Below are positions 43,119 through 51,587 of a stretch of 64,000 nucleotides of DNA, piece after piece. The notes under the pieces were generated by a model. The model worked only from the letters and a program-made list of their open reading frames with translations, was not told where the DNA came from and ran no database searches. This DNA is from JBDSZL01 sp039925145. GTDB taxonomy: Bacteria > Acidobacteriota > Vicinamibacteria > Vicinamibacterales > SCN-69-37. The stretch spans positions 1-64,000 of the forward strand of contig JBDSZL010000047.1 of assembly GCA_039925145.1 (NCBI GenBank), written 5' to 3'. Positions within the stretch are counted from its first letter, which is position 1. Every line of letters starts with the position of its first letter. The translations under genes were made by a program, and so were the position numbers.

Positions 43119-44777
43119 TCACGGCCAGCGCGTGATCTGGTAGAGCCAGATGTCCGGGCCCCGCAGCAGCGGACGGAGATAGGCCTCGTAATCACGGAGA
43201 CGCTGCGTGATGACCTGCCGGCCGGCCTCGTCGTAGTCCTCGAGCCGCCAGAGGACGTACCGGACGTCGCGCGCCTTCATGATCGCGAACGATGCGGCGT
43301 CCGGGAAGGCGTTGATGGGCAATGCGATCTCGTACATGTCCGGTGGTGTGACATCGCTGTAGCCATTCACCATCGGCTGCCAGTGGTACGTAGACCAGAA
43401 CATGGGCCAGCCGTGCGTGTGGAAGGTATTGGGCGTATAGGGAAATGGAAACTCGACGAGCGGGGCGCGCGGTAGCCCCGCGAGCTTGCTGTAGGCGGCC
43501 GGTACCGGAGGCAGATCGCGCAACGGCCACGACGGCCACCCGTGCTCCGGCGTGCGGACGCTGAGCTCGCAAGCAACAAGCAGTACGAGGACAGCTGGAA
43601 GCCAACGGCGTCGACGCTCCAGACGGGCGACTCCGAATCCGGCCACGACTGCCAGCGCGAACGTCGCCACCACTCCAAACCGGGATGGAGCGCGCAGCAG
43701 CGTCATGCCGGGTACGCCCTGCTGGAGCAGCCAATAGAGACCGGCGCGTGGGCCGAATGATGCCCAGCAGGCAACGGCGGCCATGACGACGTAGCCCACA
43801 ACAACGCGCGGACGGATGCCCCGCCAGACCTCCACCAGACCCACGACGGCCAGCGCGATTACGGCCATGCCGGGGAACAGCACGTCCTCCCACTGCTGCC
43901 AGCGCGCCAGGGCGGGCAACCACCAGTCGTGAGCCACCGCGCTCGATGCGAGATACGACGACCAGTTGGCCGAGTACCCGTCAGATTGAACCGCCCGGCG
44001 CAGAAACGTCGAGCCCGATGCGACCCGTGCAGCCGCGAAGAGACGAAACACGGGGTACAAGAATGCCGCCCCGGCGAGGACCGCGATGCCCAGTCCCACC
44101 CAGTACGCTTTGTCCCGTTTGGCAAGGACCAGTGCGAGCGCGGCGAGACTGCAGCCAGCGAAGATGCCGTAGTAGCCGCACGCGAGCGCCGCCACGGCCA
44201 GTGCGGCGCCGAGCTCCACGCCGCGCCACACATTGGGCCGTTCTGCGAGCCGGTGGTAGGCGAGCATCACGAGCGGGAACGCGAAAATCATCAGCAGCTG
44301 AACATGCGCCGTTCGGGCGGTCATGTAGGGACAGAACGTAAATGCGGTTGCGGCGACCAGCCCGGCTCCGTCCGAGCCGCTGAGCCTCCGCACCAGTGCC
44401 CACATCACGACGAAACAGAGGAGCAGCGCCGTCGCCACCGCGCCGTTGAGCGCGGCCAGGGCACTGCCAGTCACGGCGTACCAGGGCAGTCCCAGTATCC
44501 CCGCTACGAGATTCAACTCGGAGTAGGCCAGCGTGCCCTTGTGGGGCCACATGATGTTGGCGTCGAGCAGACTGCCGGGATCGGTCAGGAGCGCGTGGTC
44601 GATCCATGCCACATTCCAGATGCTGAAACGCCCGTCGTCAGTATCGAGCCGGCCTGCTGTTGTCGGGTGCGTGAGGGTCGGGGCCGTGAGGATCGCCACG
44701 AGGACGGCGCCGAGCAGCGTGGTGCGCCAGAAGAGCCACCAGCCGCGGGCCTCGCTGCGGTCAGGAGGCATGCGCAT
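43119..44777 (-). CDS. Polytopic membrane protein, possibly GT-C glycosyltransferase-like
   Basis: 552 residues, about 11 membrane helices. The first loop has LDTDDGRFSIWNVAWIDHALL and MWPHKGTLAYSELN, resembling the catalytic loop of GT-C proteins but with a DDG in place of a clear DE/ED. The C-terminal soluble part (about 430-552) contains LVEFPFPYTPNTFHTHGWPMF and MKARDVRYVLWRLEDYDE. The start ATG shares a base with the stop of the deacetylase gene (TGATG). The role in glycan assembly is inferred from topology and neighbours. Confidence 0.7.
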   Translation of the reverse strand: MRMPPDRSEARGWWLFWRTTLLGAVLVAILTAPTLTHPTTAGRLDTDDGRFSIWNVAWIDHALLTDPGSLLDANIMWPHKGTLAYSELNLVAGILGLPWYAVTGSALAALNGAVATALLLCFVVMWALVRRLSGSDGAGLVAATAFTFCPYMTARTAHVQLLMIFAFPLVMLAYHRLAERPNVWRGVELGAALAVAALACGYYGIFAGCSLAALALVLAKRDKAYWVGLGIAVLAGAAFLYPVFRLFAAARVASGSTFLRRAVQSDGYSANWSSYLASSAVAHDWWLPALARWQQWEDVLFPGMAVIALAVVGLVEVWRGIRPRVVVGYVVMAAVACWASFGPRAGLYWLLQQGVPGMTLLRAPSRFGVVATFALAVVAGFGVARLERRRRWLPAVLVLLVACELSVRTPEHGWPSWPLRDLPPVPAAYSKLAGLPRAPLVEFPFPYTPNTFHTHGWPMFWSTYHWQPMVNGYSDVTPPDMYEIALPINAFPDAASFAIMKARDVRYVLWRLEDYDEAGRQVITQRLRDYEAYLRPLLRGPDIWLYQITRWP

Positions 44778-45910
44778 CAGCCTGCGAGCGTCGTGAAGAT
44801 CCGGCGGTGCCGCCCTGGCAGCGCGAAGATGTGCCGGCTATGGAGCCGCTTCAGGAAGAACGGGTCGTCGCCCGCCGCCACCGCGAGCCGTCCCGACAGT
44901 CGATTCGCGTAGGCGCTAGCGAAGCCCAGCCGCTCGAGTGCCGCGCGGGTGGTTGCGCCTGTGATTCCCCAAGGGAGGCAGACATGTCGGACCGGCTTCT
45001 TCAAACGCGCTTCGAGTTCGTCGCGCGACTGCGACAGTTCGCTTTCGATTTCATGACGTTGTTCGGCGACGCTCTCCCACCGGCCCGGAAAGGTGCCCTC
45101 GAGGAGAGGCGCCAGCTCCCTCCGCCAGCCGGCATGACGGAAGAACGCCGCGCCACCACCGGCCTCGACCACGCGTTCGATCCGGGCGGATGCGTCCGCG
45201 TCTGGCCAGAAGCGACGGCCATCTGACATGCGCGATCGACGCGCGAACATCGGATGGCCAAGGCGCGACGGCTGCAGGAACTCGAGCTGTGTGCCGGCGT
45301 TGACGCGTGGATGGATAATCGAGGGCTCGCGGCCGAACGCCTCGTCCACGACGCCGGTGACCGTTTGGCCGCTGAAGATCATCGAGTGCGACCACGTGTG
45401 TGACTGCACATCGACCCGGCCAGAGTCCGACAGCGCCCGAAGTTCGGGCCAGGTGACGAACGGGTTGTCGGCGCGGTCGGCGGCCGCAGCATCCACGGGC
45501 CCATCAGTGCCGGTGCTGCGCACTTCTGGTGCATCCACCAGGCGGGCGGGGATGGCGTAGGTCACCGCACGTAGGTCGTATTTCTCGAGCAGGGGGCCGA
45601 CCACCAGCCATAAGCTGGCAAACGCATCGTCGAAGGCCAGCATGACCGTCCGGGCTCCCGGGTGTCTGCCCTCTCGCACCAGGCGCGCCGCGTCGTCTGA
45701 GAGGACGGTGCGGTAGCCATTCTCGGCGAGATAACGGAAGGCAGGTTCGAGCACAGCCGCTGTGGTCTGATGAAAATGAAAAACTGGGAGCAGCGTGCCG
45801 ACCGGCAATCCGAACAGGAATCCGGGATAACGGCCGGCCGCCAGATCGAGCACACCACGGAGCCGGCCGCCTTGTTCGTCGAAGGGCGCTCCTGGTGGAA
45901 CGTTCGGCAT
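44777..45910 (-). CDS. Polysaccharide deacetylase-family protein
   Basis: 377 residues. NodB-type motif 1 is seen as MLAFDDAFASLW (the D-D pair) and the zinc motif as VQSHTWSHSM (H-x3-H). Other blocks are VFHFHQTTAAVLEPAFRYL and HVCLPWGITGATTRAAL, close to the NodB RxPWG/Y region. No signal peptide is visible, so it may act in the cytoplasm on a nucleotide- or lipid-linked sugar. The zinc site seems intact, but the central sequence is diverged. It is coupled at both ends (TGATG) to a methyltransferase and a membrane protein. Confidence 0.8.
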   Translation of the reverse strand: MPNVPPGAPFDEQGGRLRGVLDLAAGRYPGFLFGLPVGTLLPVFHFHQTTAAVLEPAFRYLAENGYRTVLSDDAARLVREGRHPGARTVMLAFDDAFASLWLVVGPLLEKYDLRAVTYAIPARLVDAPEVRSTGTDGPVDAAAADRADNPFVTWPELRALSDSGRVDVQSHTWSHSMIFSGQTVTGVVDEAFGREPSIIHPRVNAGTQLEFLQPSRLGHPMFARRSRMSDGRRFWPDADASARIERVVEAGGGAAFFRHAGWRRELAPLLEGTFPGRWESVAEQRHEIESELSQSRDELEARLKKPVRHVCLPWGITGATTRAALERLGFASAYANRLSGRLAVAAGDDPFFLKRLHSRHIFALPGRHRRIFTTLAG

Positions 45911-46905
45911 CAGGCAACCGTCAGCATACCATCGCGTTTATCGACCGGCTTCCGACCGCGCGCTTCGAGACCGTTGAATCCAGGCCGCACCTCGATCGCC
46001 TCGAGGCCTGCCCCGCCCAACCACTGGCGAACGGTTCGGATGTTGCGCGGATGGTCGTGCGCGGGGCTGAGCATGTCGAAGGTGTCGAGCAGGCAAAGCT
46101 CGAACTGCTTGTCGTCTGAGACGGCGAAGTAGCCGCGGTAGTCACACACACTGACCACCTGGCCGATCATCCGCGCGACTCGCGAGCCGAAGACCCGATG
46201 CGGCAGAGCCAGGGCTGGGTAGGCGACCTTCACGTAGGCCCGTACCAGCGGAAAGAGTCGCTCGGGCGGGATGCGCCGCGTGAGTGGCCTGACGTAGTAC
46301 TTTCCCTGAAACAGGCACTTCCACGAGAGCCGATAAATGTCGACGACGATCTCGCCGCCGGGCTTGAGAAATGGGACCAGAGAACGAAAGGCCACCGCCG
46401 GATCCGGGCAGTGTTGCAGGACGCCGAAACAGAAGATCTTGTCGAAGAGGCCGTGGCGAAGCGGGAGCCGGTGGATGTCGGCCTGGAGAAACTCGACGTT
46501 CTCGAGTTGATCGTGATTGCGCTTTGCCGCTTCTACAGCTGACGAATAATCGAAGCTGACGACACGCGCGCCCGTGCTCGCTGCATGCGCCGTAAAGCGA
46601 CCAGCGCCACAGCCGGCTTCGAGAATCAGTTGGCCGCGGAGATCGTGGCTCCAGCGTGTCTCCTTCCGGAACCGATCGCGCGACGCGTCGATGCCCCAAT
46701 GGTCGTCAAGTTGGGCCTGAGCAAACCTATTCCATTGGAACCCGAACGAACGCGCGTAGTTGTCGGCCGAGACAAAGCGAGGGATCCCGTCGACAGTCGG
46801 AAACGACGCGGCGCAGCCGGGACATGCGAATCCGCCGGATGCGACGGTCAGCTCGGAAGAGCACGAAGGGCAGGCCAGCAGGCTGCTGAGGAACGGAACT
46901 TTCAT
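45910..46905 (-). CDS. SAM-dependent methyltransferase with N-terminal zinc ribbon
   Basis: 331 residues from the ATG at 46905. The first 40 residues hold a Trm112-like zinc ribbon (CPSCSSELTV ... FACPGCAASFPTVDGIPRF). The Rossmann domain has LILEAGCGAGRFTAHAAST and LRHGLFDKIFCFGVLQHCPDPAVAFRSL and KPGGEIVVDIY. It belongs to a group of methyltransferases common in surface-polysaccharide loci, where they modify terminal sugars. Its stop overlaps the deacetylase start (TGATG). It diverges from the GT2 gene at 47076. Confidence 0.87.
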   Translation of the reverse strand: MKVPFLSSLLACPSCSSELTVASGGFACPGCAASFPTVDGIPRFVSADNYARSFGFQWNRFAQAQLDDHWGIDASRDRFRKETRWSHDLRGQLILEAGCGAGRFTAHAASTGARVVSFDYSSAVEAAKRNHDQLENVEFLQADIHRLPLRHGLFDKIFCFGVLQHCPDPAVAFRSLVPFLKPGGEIVVDIYRLSWKCLFQGKYYVRPLTRRIPPERLFPLVRAYVKVAYPALALPHRVFGSRVARMIGQVVSVCDYRGYFAVSDDKQFELCLLDTFDMLSPAHDHPRNIRTVRQWLGGAGLEAIEVRPGFNGLEARGRKPVDKRDGMLTVA

Positions 46906-47043
46906 TACGGCGATCAGGTGCCTCGGCTGGTGCAGGACGCACGGCACCTGCCGGGCCAACCGGATTATTCCCTACCTGTCCAGAGGAGTCCATGCATCCG
47001 ATCCGGCGGCGGAAGCGAACGGGATTCGTCGTGCCTCATTGAC

Positions 47044-47052
47044 TGGTATGCT
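47044..47052 (+). promoter_or_regulatory. Extended -10 promoter candidate for the GT2 gene
   Basis: TGGTATGCT is a TGn extension plus TATGCT, 23 bp before the ATG at 47076. No clear -35 box. Confidence 0.35.
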
Positions 47053-47075
47053 CAGCGCCGATTGATGAAGCGGGG

Positions 47076-48128
47076 ATGATCGATTCAGCCCACACACTGC
47101 CGGGCGATGTCGCCGTGGCCATCGTGTCGCACAACGGCCGCCAGACGCTGCCACGGGTCCTCGAGTGTCTCGTCGAGGCCGGTGTGCCCGACGATCGCGT
47201 CACTGTCTACGACATCGCGAGCACGGACGACACCGCCGCCTGGCTGGCGCGTGAGCACCGCGCGATTGTCGTCGTGCGCCTGTCCGCCAATGCCGGGCCT
47301 AACCCGGCGAGAAATCGTGCGCTGCGGGAAGCGCGCCTGCCCTACCTGCTACTCCTCGATTCGGATGCGTATGTGCGACCCGATGCGATCGCCGCTCTGC
47401 GCGAGGAGCTCACGGGCATCTCGATTGCCGCCGTCGTGCCGGTCGTCGTCCACGAACAGCAGCCGGATCGCATTCAGTACGCGGGCGCGTCCCTCCACTT
47501 CATCTGCGAAGCCATCAACCCCTGGCTCGGTCGTCCACTCGCAGAGCGCGGCGATGAGGCGCGCGGTGTCGACACGGCACCGGGGGTTTGTTTCCTGCTG
47601 CGGGTGAGCACGGCGCTGGAGATCGGCGGCTTCGACGACCGGTATTTCATGGGAAAGGAGGACGGAGAGTTCTGTTACCGGCTCCGTGTCGCAGGCTATC
47701 GCCTCGTCGAGACCCCCAAGGCCGTGGTCGCGCACGCCAGCCGGCCACGCTCCACCTGGCTGTACCGCTACCAGCTTCGCAACCGATGGCACTTCATGCT
47801 GAAGAACTATCAGCTCCGTACGCTGGTGGTCGTCAGCCCCGCGCTCGTCGTGCACGAGCCGCTGCAACTGGCCGCGCTGATCGCGCAGGGTCATGCTGTG
47901 GCGTGGGTCCAGGCGGTCGCGGGACTGCTCCCAATGCTCAAACACCTCGGCGCTGACCGCCGTGCCGTGGGGCGCACCCGGCGCGTCCACGACCGTGTGC
48001 TGCTGCACGCCGCTCCTCTGGTGGTTCGCGCGGAAGTTGTCGGAGGTCGCACTGGGCAACGCGCGAAGCACCTCTACGATCGATGGCTGGCTTGGTACTG
48101 GCGCCTGGCTTCGGCGCTCTTGTCCTGA
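47076..48128 (+). CDS. Family 2 glycosyltransferase (GT-A)
   Basis: 350 residues. The GT-A fold shows VAVAIVSHNGRQTLPRVLECL, then NAGPNPARNRALREARLPYLLLLDSDAYV, with the DSD metal site. The acceptor region is KEDGEFCYRLRVAGYRL, typical of rhamnosyl- or mycofactocin-type GT2. The C-terminus has membrane-associating helices (LVVHEPLQLAALIAQGHAVAWVQAVAGLL). It lies 21 bp upstream of the flippase and probably shares its message. Confidence 0.88.
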   Translation: MIDSAHTLPGDVAVAIVSHNGRQTLPRVLECLVEAGVPDDRVTVYDIASTDDTAAWLAREHRAIVVVRLSANAGPNPARNRALREARLPYLLLLDSDAYVRPDAIAALREELTGISIAAVVPVVVHEQQPDRIQYAGASLHFICEAINPWLGRPLAERGDEARGVDTAPGVCFLLRVSTALEIGGFDDRYFMGKEDGEFCYRLRVAGYRLVETPKAVVAHASRPRSTWLYRYQLRNRWHFMLKNYQLRTLVVVSPALVVHEPLQLAALIAQGHAVAWVQAVAGLLPMLKHLGADRRAVGRTRRVHDRVLLHAAPLVVRAEVVGGRTGQRAKHLYDRWLAWYWRLASALLS

Positions 48129-48149
48129 GGCGAAGGTCACGACGTGCAC

Positions 48150-49418
48150 ATGAGCCGGAGCCTTTTCTACTCGAGCATCTCGGCCGGCAGCGCGCTGCTG
48201 ATGCTGCTCCTGCTCGTGCTCGCGGGGCGCGAGTGGGGCGTCGACGGACTGGGCCCGTTCTCGTACGCGATCGGCCTGGCGACCATCGCCGAAGTCTTCA
48301 TGGATTTCGGCCTGCACCAGGTCACGATTCGTACTGTCGCTCGAGACACCACGCAGGCCGGACGGCTGCTGCACACCTCGATAGCGCTGAAAGCGGCGCC
48401 CGGCCTGGCGATGATCCTGCTGTTTGGCCTCGGGGCCACGCTGCTCCGAGCCGACCCCATCGTGCGCGCCGCGTGCTGGCTGATGCTGGGCTCGGCAGCC
48501 ATGCGCTCGTATCTGCTCACCGCGCGGGGCGTGCTCCAGGGACTCGAGCGGTTCGGCGACGATGCCCTGATTACCGTCGGCGATCGGCTGCTCCTGCTCG
48601 TCGCGTGCGGCACGGCGCTGTGGTTGCACGCCGGAGTCATCACGGTCTGCCTCGTGTTCCTCGTCGTTCGCGCCTTCACAGCGGCAGCCGCGCTGCTGCT
48701 GGCCAAGCTGCGGGCCGGACATGGCGCGATCGATCGGGAGCTGTGGCGGCGTCTGCCAGGCGAGGCGGTGCCGCTCGGCCTCTTTCTGCTCGTCCTCAAC
48801 GTGTACAACCGCGTCGACACCGTCATGCTCGGCAGCATGGCCGGAGATCCCAACAGGAGCACGGGTCTTTATGGTGCCGCGTATCAGCTGTACGAGGGAT
48901 CGACCTACCCGGCGGCTATCGTCGCCGCCGTTCTGATTCCACGACTGTCACGCCTGATTGGGAACCAGACCGCAGAGTATCGCCATCTCGTCCGGACCGG
49001 TCTTGCGGGGGTACTGGCGGTCGCGCTGATCGTGCTGGCGGTTGGCTGGCCGCTGGTTGGCTGGGGGATTCGGCTCACCTACGGCGGAGAGTTCGACATG
49101 GCCAGCCACACGCTTCGCATCCTGCTGGCGGGATTGCCCGCGGTCTACGCAACATGGGTGCTGCACGCCGTGGCGATGTCGGCCCACCGGAACAAGCAGC
49201 TCCTGTGGGCCACGGGCATCGGCACCGCGTTCAACATCGCGCTGAACAGTCTGCTGATTCCCCGATACGCGCACGACGGGGCGGCACTGGCCACCGTGGC
49301 GAGCGAATACGTGGTCACCGCCATGCTCTGGATTGGGTTGCGACCTGCCTGGAACCTTCGTGCGGTGAAGTCCACGGGCGCCGCAGACCCCGTCGGATCG
49401 TCGCCCGGTCGTCAGTAG
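48150..49418 (+). CDS. Wzx-like polysaccharide/oligosaccharide flippase (MATE fold)
   Basis: 422 residues from the ATG at 48150; an in-frame GTG at 48144 is two codons upstream. About 12 membrane helices. The first helices (SAGSALLMLLLLVLAGREWGVDGLGPFSYAI) and ATIAEVFMDFGLHQVTIR match the polysaccharide-synthase (PST) family. NVYNRVDTVMLGSM is the helix-7 region typical of Wzx. It should move lipid-linked repeat units across the inner membrane. No Wzy polymerase is clearly identified, though the polytopic proteins nearby are candidates. The stop overlaps the convergent SGNH gene by 7 bp. Confidence 0.87.
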   Translation: MSRSLFYSSISAGSALLMLLLLVLAGREWGVDGLGPFSYAIGLATIAEVFMDFGLHQVTIRTVARDTTQAGRLLHTSIALKAAPGLAMILLFGLGATLLRADPIVRAACWLMLGSAAMRSYLLTARGVLQGLERFGDDALITVGDRLLLLVACGTALWLHAGVITVCLVFLVVRAFTAAAALLLAKLRAGHGAIDRELWRRLPGEAVPLGLFLLVLNVYNRVDTVMLGSMAGDPNRSTGLYGAAYQLYEGSTYPAAIVAAVLIPRLSRLIGNQTAEYRHLVRTGLAGVLAVALIVLAVGWPLVGWGIRLTYGGEFDMASHTLRILLAGLPAVYATWVLHAVAMSAHRNKQLLWATGIGTAFNIALNSLLIPRYAHDGAALATVASEYVVTAMLWIGLRPAWNLRAVKSTGAADPVGSSPGRQ

Positions 49419-50431
49419 CGGCGTACTGCACGCGACGTCACGCTCGTCCCGCCGGTCGGCGGCTGTTCGAACGTCTGCTGTAGGGCCTTCAGGAACGTCT
49501 CCGCAATCACTTTGTATCCCTGCGCGGTGGGGTGTAGCCCGTCATCGCCAATCAGCAGATCCTTCAAGGGCTCCAGCGTCCCGTAGATCTCGACGAGCTC
49601 TGCGCCTTCGCGCGCGGCTACGTCGCGGATCATGTCGTTGATGTCTTCAATGCCGTCAGGGTTGCTCGCACGGCTGCCCTTGGTTTCGGGCGGCAAGGTC
49701 GCGAGGTACACCTTCCGTACGCCCTCGGCCTGGGCTCGACGCACGTCACTGCGGAGACTCTGCGCGACCCGCGCAACGTAGCCCGGTTCCTGCTGGTTCG
49801 CATCGTTGCTGCCTTCGAGGAGCAGAACCGCATCGGGGCGGTATCGCTGCACGACGGTGGCGAAGCGGTCTTCGTCGGCGACGGCCCTGCGCCCTTGTTC
49901 TCCCTCGTTCAATACAGCGATCGTCTGGCGGGAATAGCGCGCCTGCAGCAGCGCCTGCAGCAGCGCCTGCAGCACCGTGGGATAGCTGTGTGCCGGATCG
50001 TATTCGTGCAGCGTGATCACGGGTTGGGCCACCTCGCCCCAGGTGATGCTGTCGCCAAACGCAAGCACGGTCGTGCCGAGCAGGCGCGGCACCACCGTCA
50101 CGGCCACGTGAAACACGCATTGGGCCTTTCGCTGCTGCGCGTCGGTCGCCGCGCACACGACGTCCGTCGTGCCCGCAGCAAACGTCGCGCCCGACTGCAC
50201 GGTGCACGTGGCGGTGACCGGCTGCGCTCCGCCGGTGATCACCGGCGGCGCGTAGGTGACGTTCATCGGTGCTGCATCTGCCTCCATCGTCAGGTCCGAT
50301 GGGCACACAATGGCGGGCGCGACCGCCTGCGCCGGTGGGTCGGGCTCCACAGGCGGCCGTGGCGCGTGGCTGCACGCGGCCATGCTGATGCCGATGACCA
50401 GTGTCACGAGAAGGGCCGGGATGGATCGCAC
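49412..50431 (-). CDS. HYR-domain plus SGNH/GDSL hydrolase lipoprotein (paralogue 1)
   Basis: 339 residues. The signal peptide ends at a likely lipidated Cys20 (VIGISMAAC). A Pro-rich linker is followed by an HYR-like Ig domain (about 40-113: CPSDLTMEADAAPMNV, TTDVVCAATDAQQRKAQCVFHVAV). The SGNH hydrolase domain (about 118-339) has Ser128 (AFGDSITWGE), Asn209 (EGSNDA), Asp297 and His300 (DDGLHPT). It should be an active extracytoplasmic esterase, likely a de-O-acetylase acting on a glycan. It starts 2 bp after the stop of its paralogue. An in-frame 12-bp repeat lengthens a helix by one LQAL unit. Confidence 0.85.
   Translation of the reverse strand: MRSIPALLVTLVIGISMAACSHAPRPPVEPDPPAQAVAPAIVCPSDLTMEADAAPMNVTYAPPVITGGAQPVTATCTVQSGATFAAGTTDVVCAATDAQQRKAQCVFHVAVTVVPRLLGTTVLAFGDSITWGEVAQPVITLHEYDPAHSYPTVLQALLQALLQARYSRQTIAVLNEGEQGRRAVADEDRFATVVQRYRPDAVLLLEGSNDANQQEPGYVARVAQSLRSDVRRAQAEGVRKVYLATLPPETKGSRASNPDGIEDINDMIRDVAAREGAELVEIYGTLEPLKDLLIGDDGLHPTAQGYKVIAETFLKALQQTFEQPPTGGTSVTSRAVRRY
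49941..49976. repeat. Three tandem copies of a 12-bp unit inside the SGNH hydrolase gene
   Basis: GCCTGCAGCAGC at 49941-49952 and 49953-49964, then GCCTGCAGCACC at 49965-49976. On the coding strand they encode VLQALLQALLQAR. The paralogue at 50434-51507 has one unit fewer (ILQSLLQAR). Confidence 0.85.
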
Positions 50432-50433
50432 GG

Positions 50434-51507
50434 TCAGCGACGCTTGAACGGAGTGGCGATACCTTGGCTGCCAGGCGCAGGCAGGGGTTGCTCGAATGTG
50501 TCCTGGATGGCCTTCATGAAGGTCTCGGCAATCACGCGGTAGCCTTGAACGGTCGGGTGCAGGCCATCGCTGCCGATGAGCAGATCCTTCCGGGGCTCGA
50601 TAGCGGCAAACACATCGACCAGTTCGGCGCCGTCACGACGGGCCACATCCTCGATTAGCCGGTTCGTCGTGACGATGTCAGCTGGGTTCGCGGCGTTCCT
50701 GCCGGTCGTGAACGGCGGCAGAGTCGCGAGATACACCTTGCGGACGTTGTTGTCCCTGGCTCGGCGCACATCATTACTCAGGCTGCGAGCAACCGCCTCA
50801 GGGCTGACATTGTCGTGCACGTCGTTGGTCCCCTCCATCAGCAGCAGGACGTCTGGATTCGTCCTGCGAATCTCGTCCACAAGACGCTGCTCGGAGTTGT
50901 TCGGATCGCTGCAGAGCAGTCCTCCCCACTTCTTCAGCTCGACAGCGTCGAGGCTGCAGCTGGCGCGCTCTCCCCCAAGCCCCTTATTGATTACGGTCAC
51001 CGTCTGCTTCTTGTAACGCGCCTGGAGCAAGCTCTGAAGAATGGTCGGGTAGTTATTGACCGGGTCCACGTTGCGGACGTTCGACACGAACGCGGTGATT
51101 TCGCCCTCGGTCAGGCTGTCCCCATAGGCCAGGAATCTGGTGCCGATCAGCATCCGCAGCTGCGTCACGTTGACGTGAAAGACGCACTGCGCCTTGCGCG
51201 CGCCCGAGTCAGTGGCCGTACACACGACGTCGGAGGTACCTGCGGGAAACGCCTTCCCCGAGTCGATCGTGCAGGTCGTCGTGATGGGCGCGGTTCCGCC
51301 GGTGACGGTAGGCGCCGGGTAATTGATGACGATCGGCGTCAGGTCGGCGTCGACCGCGATGTCAGACGGGCACGTGAGCGACGGCGCCTGGACGGGTGGC
51401 GGTTCGGGTTCGGTCGGCCCGGCGGGCGCGCGCTTATGACAGGCCGATAACGCACCGCACAGTGCCAGGGCCAGAAAGATGCGGGAGACGAGAGACCGTA
51501 TGTGCAC
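50434..51507 (-). CDS. HYR-domain plus SGNH/GDSL hydrolase lipoprotein (paralogue 2)
   Basis: 357 residues from a GTG at 51507, the only in-frame start that gives a normal signal peptide (SRIFLALALCGALSAC, lipobox LSAC). The architecture equals its downstream neighbour: Pro-rich linker, HYR domain (CPSDIAVDADLTPIVI, GTSDVVCTATDSGARKAQCVFHV), then SGNH with AYGDSLTEGE, EGTNDVHD and SDGLHPT. All catalytic residues are present. A long RNA hairpin abuts the start codon. The two genes are a tandem duplication. Substrate unknown; the neighbourhood points to an acylated surface glycan. Confidence 0.83.
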   Translation of the reverse strand: MHIRSLVSRIFLALALCGALSACHKRAPAGPTEPEPPPVQAPSLTCPSDIAVDADLTPIVINYPAPTVTGGTAPITTTCTIDSGKAFPAGTSDVVCTATDSGARKAQCVFHVNVTQLRMLIGTRFLAYGDSLTEGEITAFVSNVRNVDPVNNYPTILQSLLQARYKKQTVTVINKGLGGERASCSLDAVELKKWGGLLCSDPNNSEQRLVDEIRRTNPDVLLLMEGTNDVHDNVSPEAVARSLSNDVRRARDNNVRKVYLATLPPFTTGRNAANPADIVTTNRLIEDVARRDGAELVDVFAAIEPRKDLLIGSDGLHPTVQGYRVIAETFMKAIQDTFEQPLPAPGSQGIATPFKRR

Positions 51508-51538
51508 AGCAAGCCCAACCTGGACAGGTGGGCTCGCT
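51508..51538 (-). promoter_or_regulatory. Strong hairpin immediately upstream of the GTG start of SGNH paralogue 2
   Basis: On the minus strand AGCGAGCCCACCT and AGGTTGGGCTTGCT pair over 13 bp with one bulge and one G-U pair, around a GTCC loop. The 3' arm contains the only AGG that could act as a ribosome site and ends at the base before GTG. There is no T-tract, so it does not look like a standard terminator. It may limit translation or process the message between the lipoprotein and hydrolase genes. Confidence 0.55.
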
Positions 51539-51587
51539 GTGCAAGTTATCGGGGCGACGCCCGTTTCGTCAAGTTGACGGAGAGTCC

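Noticed and set aside
47349..48722. 457-codon minus-strand frame opposite the GT2 and flippase genes
   Set aside because: Gln/Arg/His-rich, crosses two well-supported genes and their start region.
48083..49483. 466-codon plus-strand frame overlapping the flippase in another frame
   Set aside because: The flippase frame has a consistent membrane-protein pattern; the alternative is Arg/Ala-rich with no hydrophobic segments.
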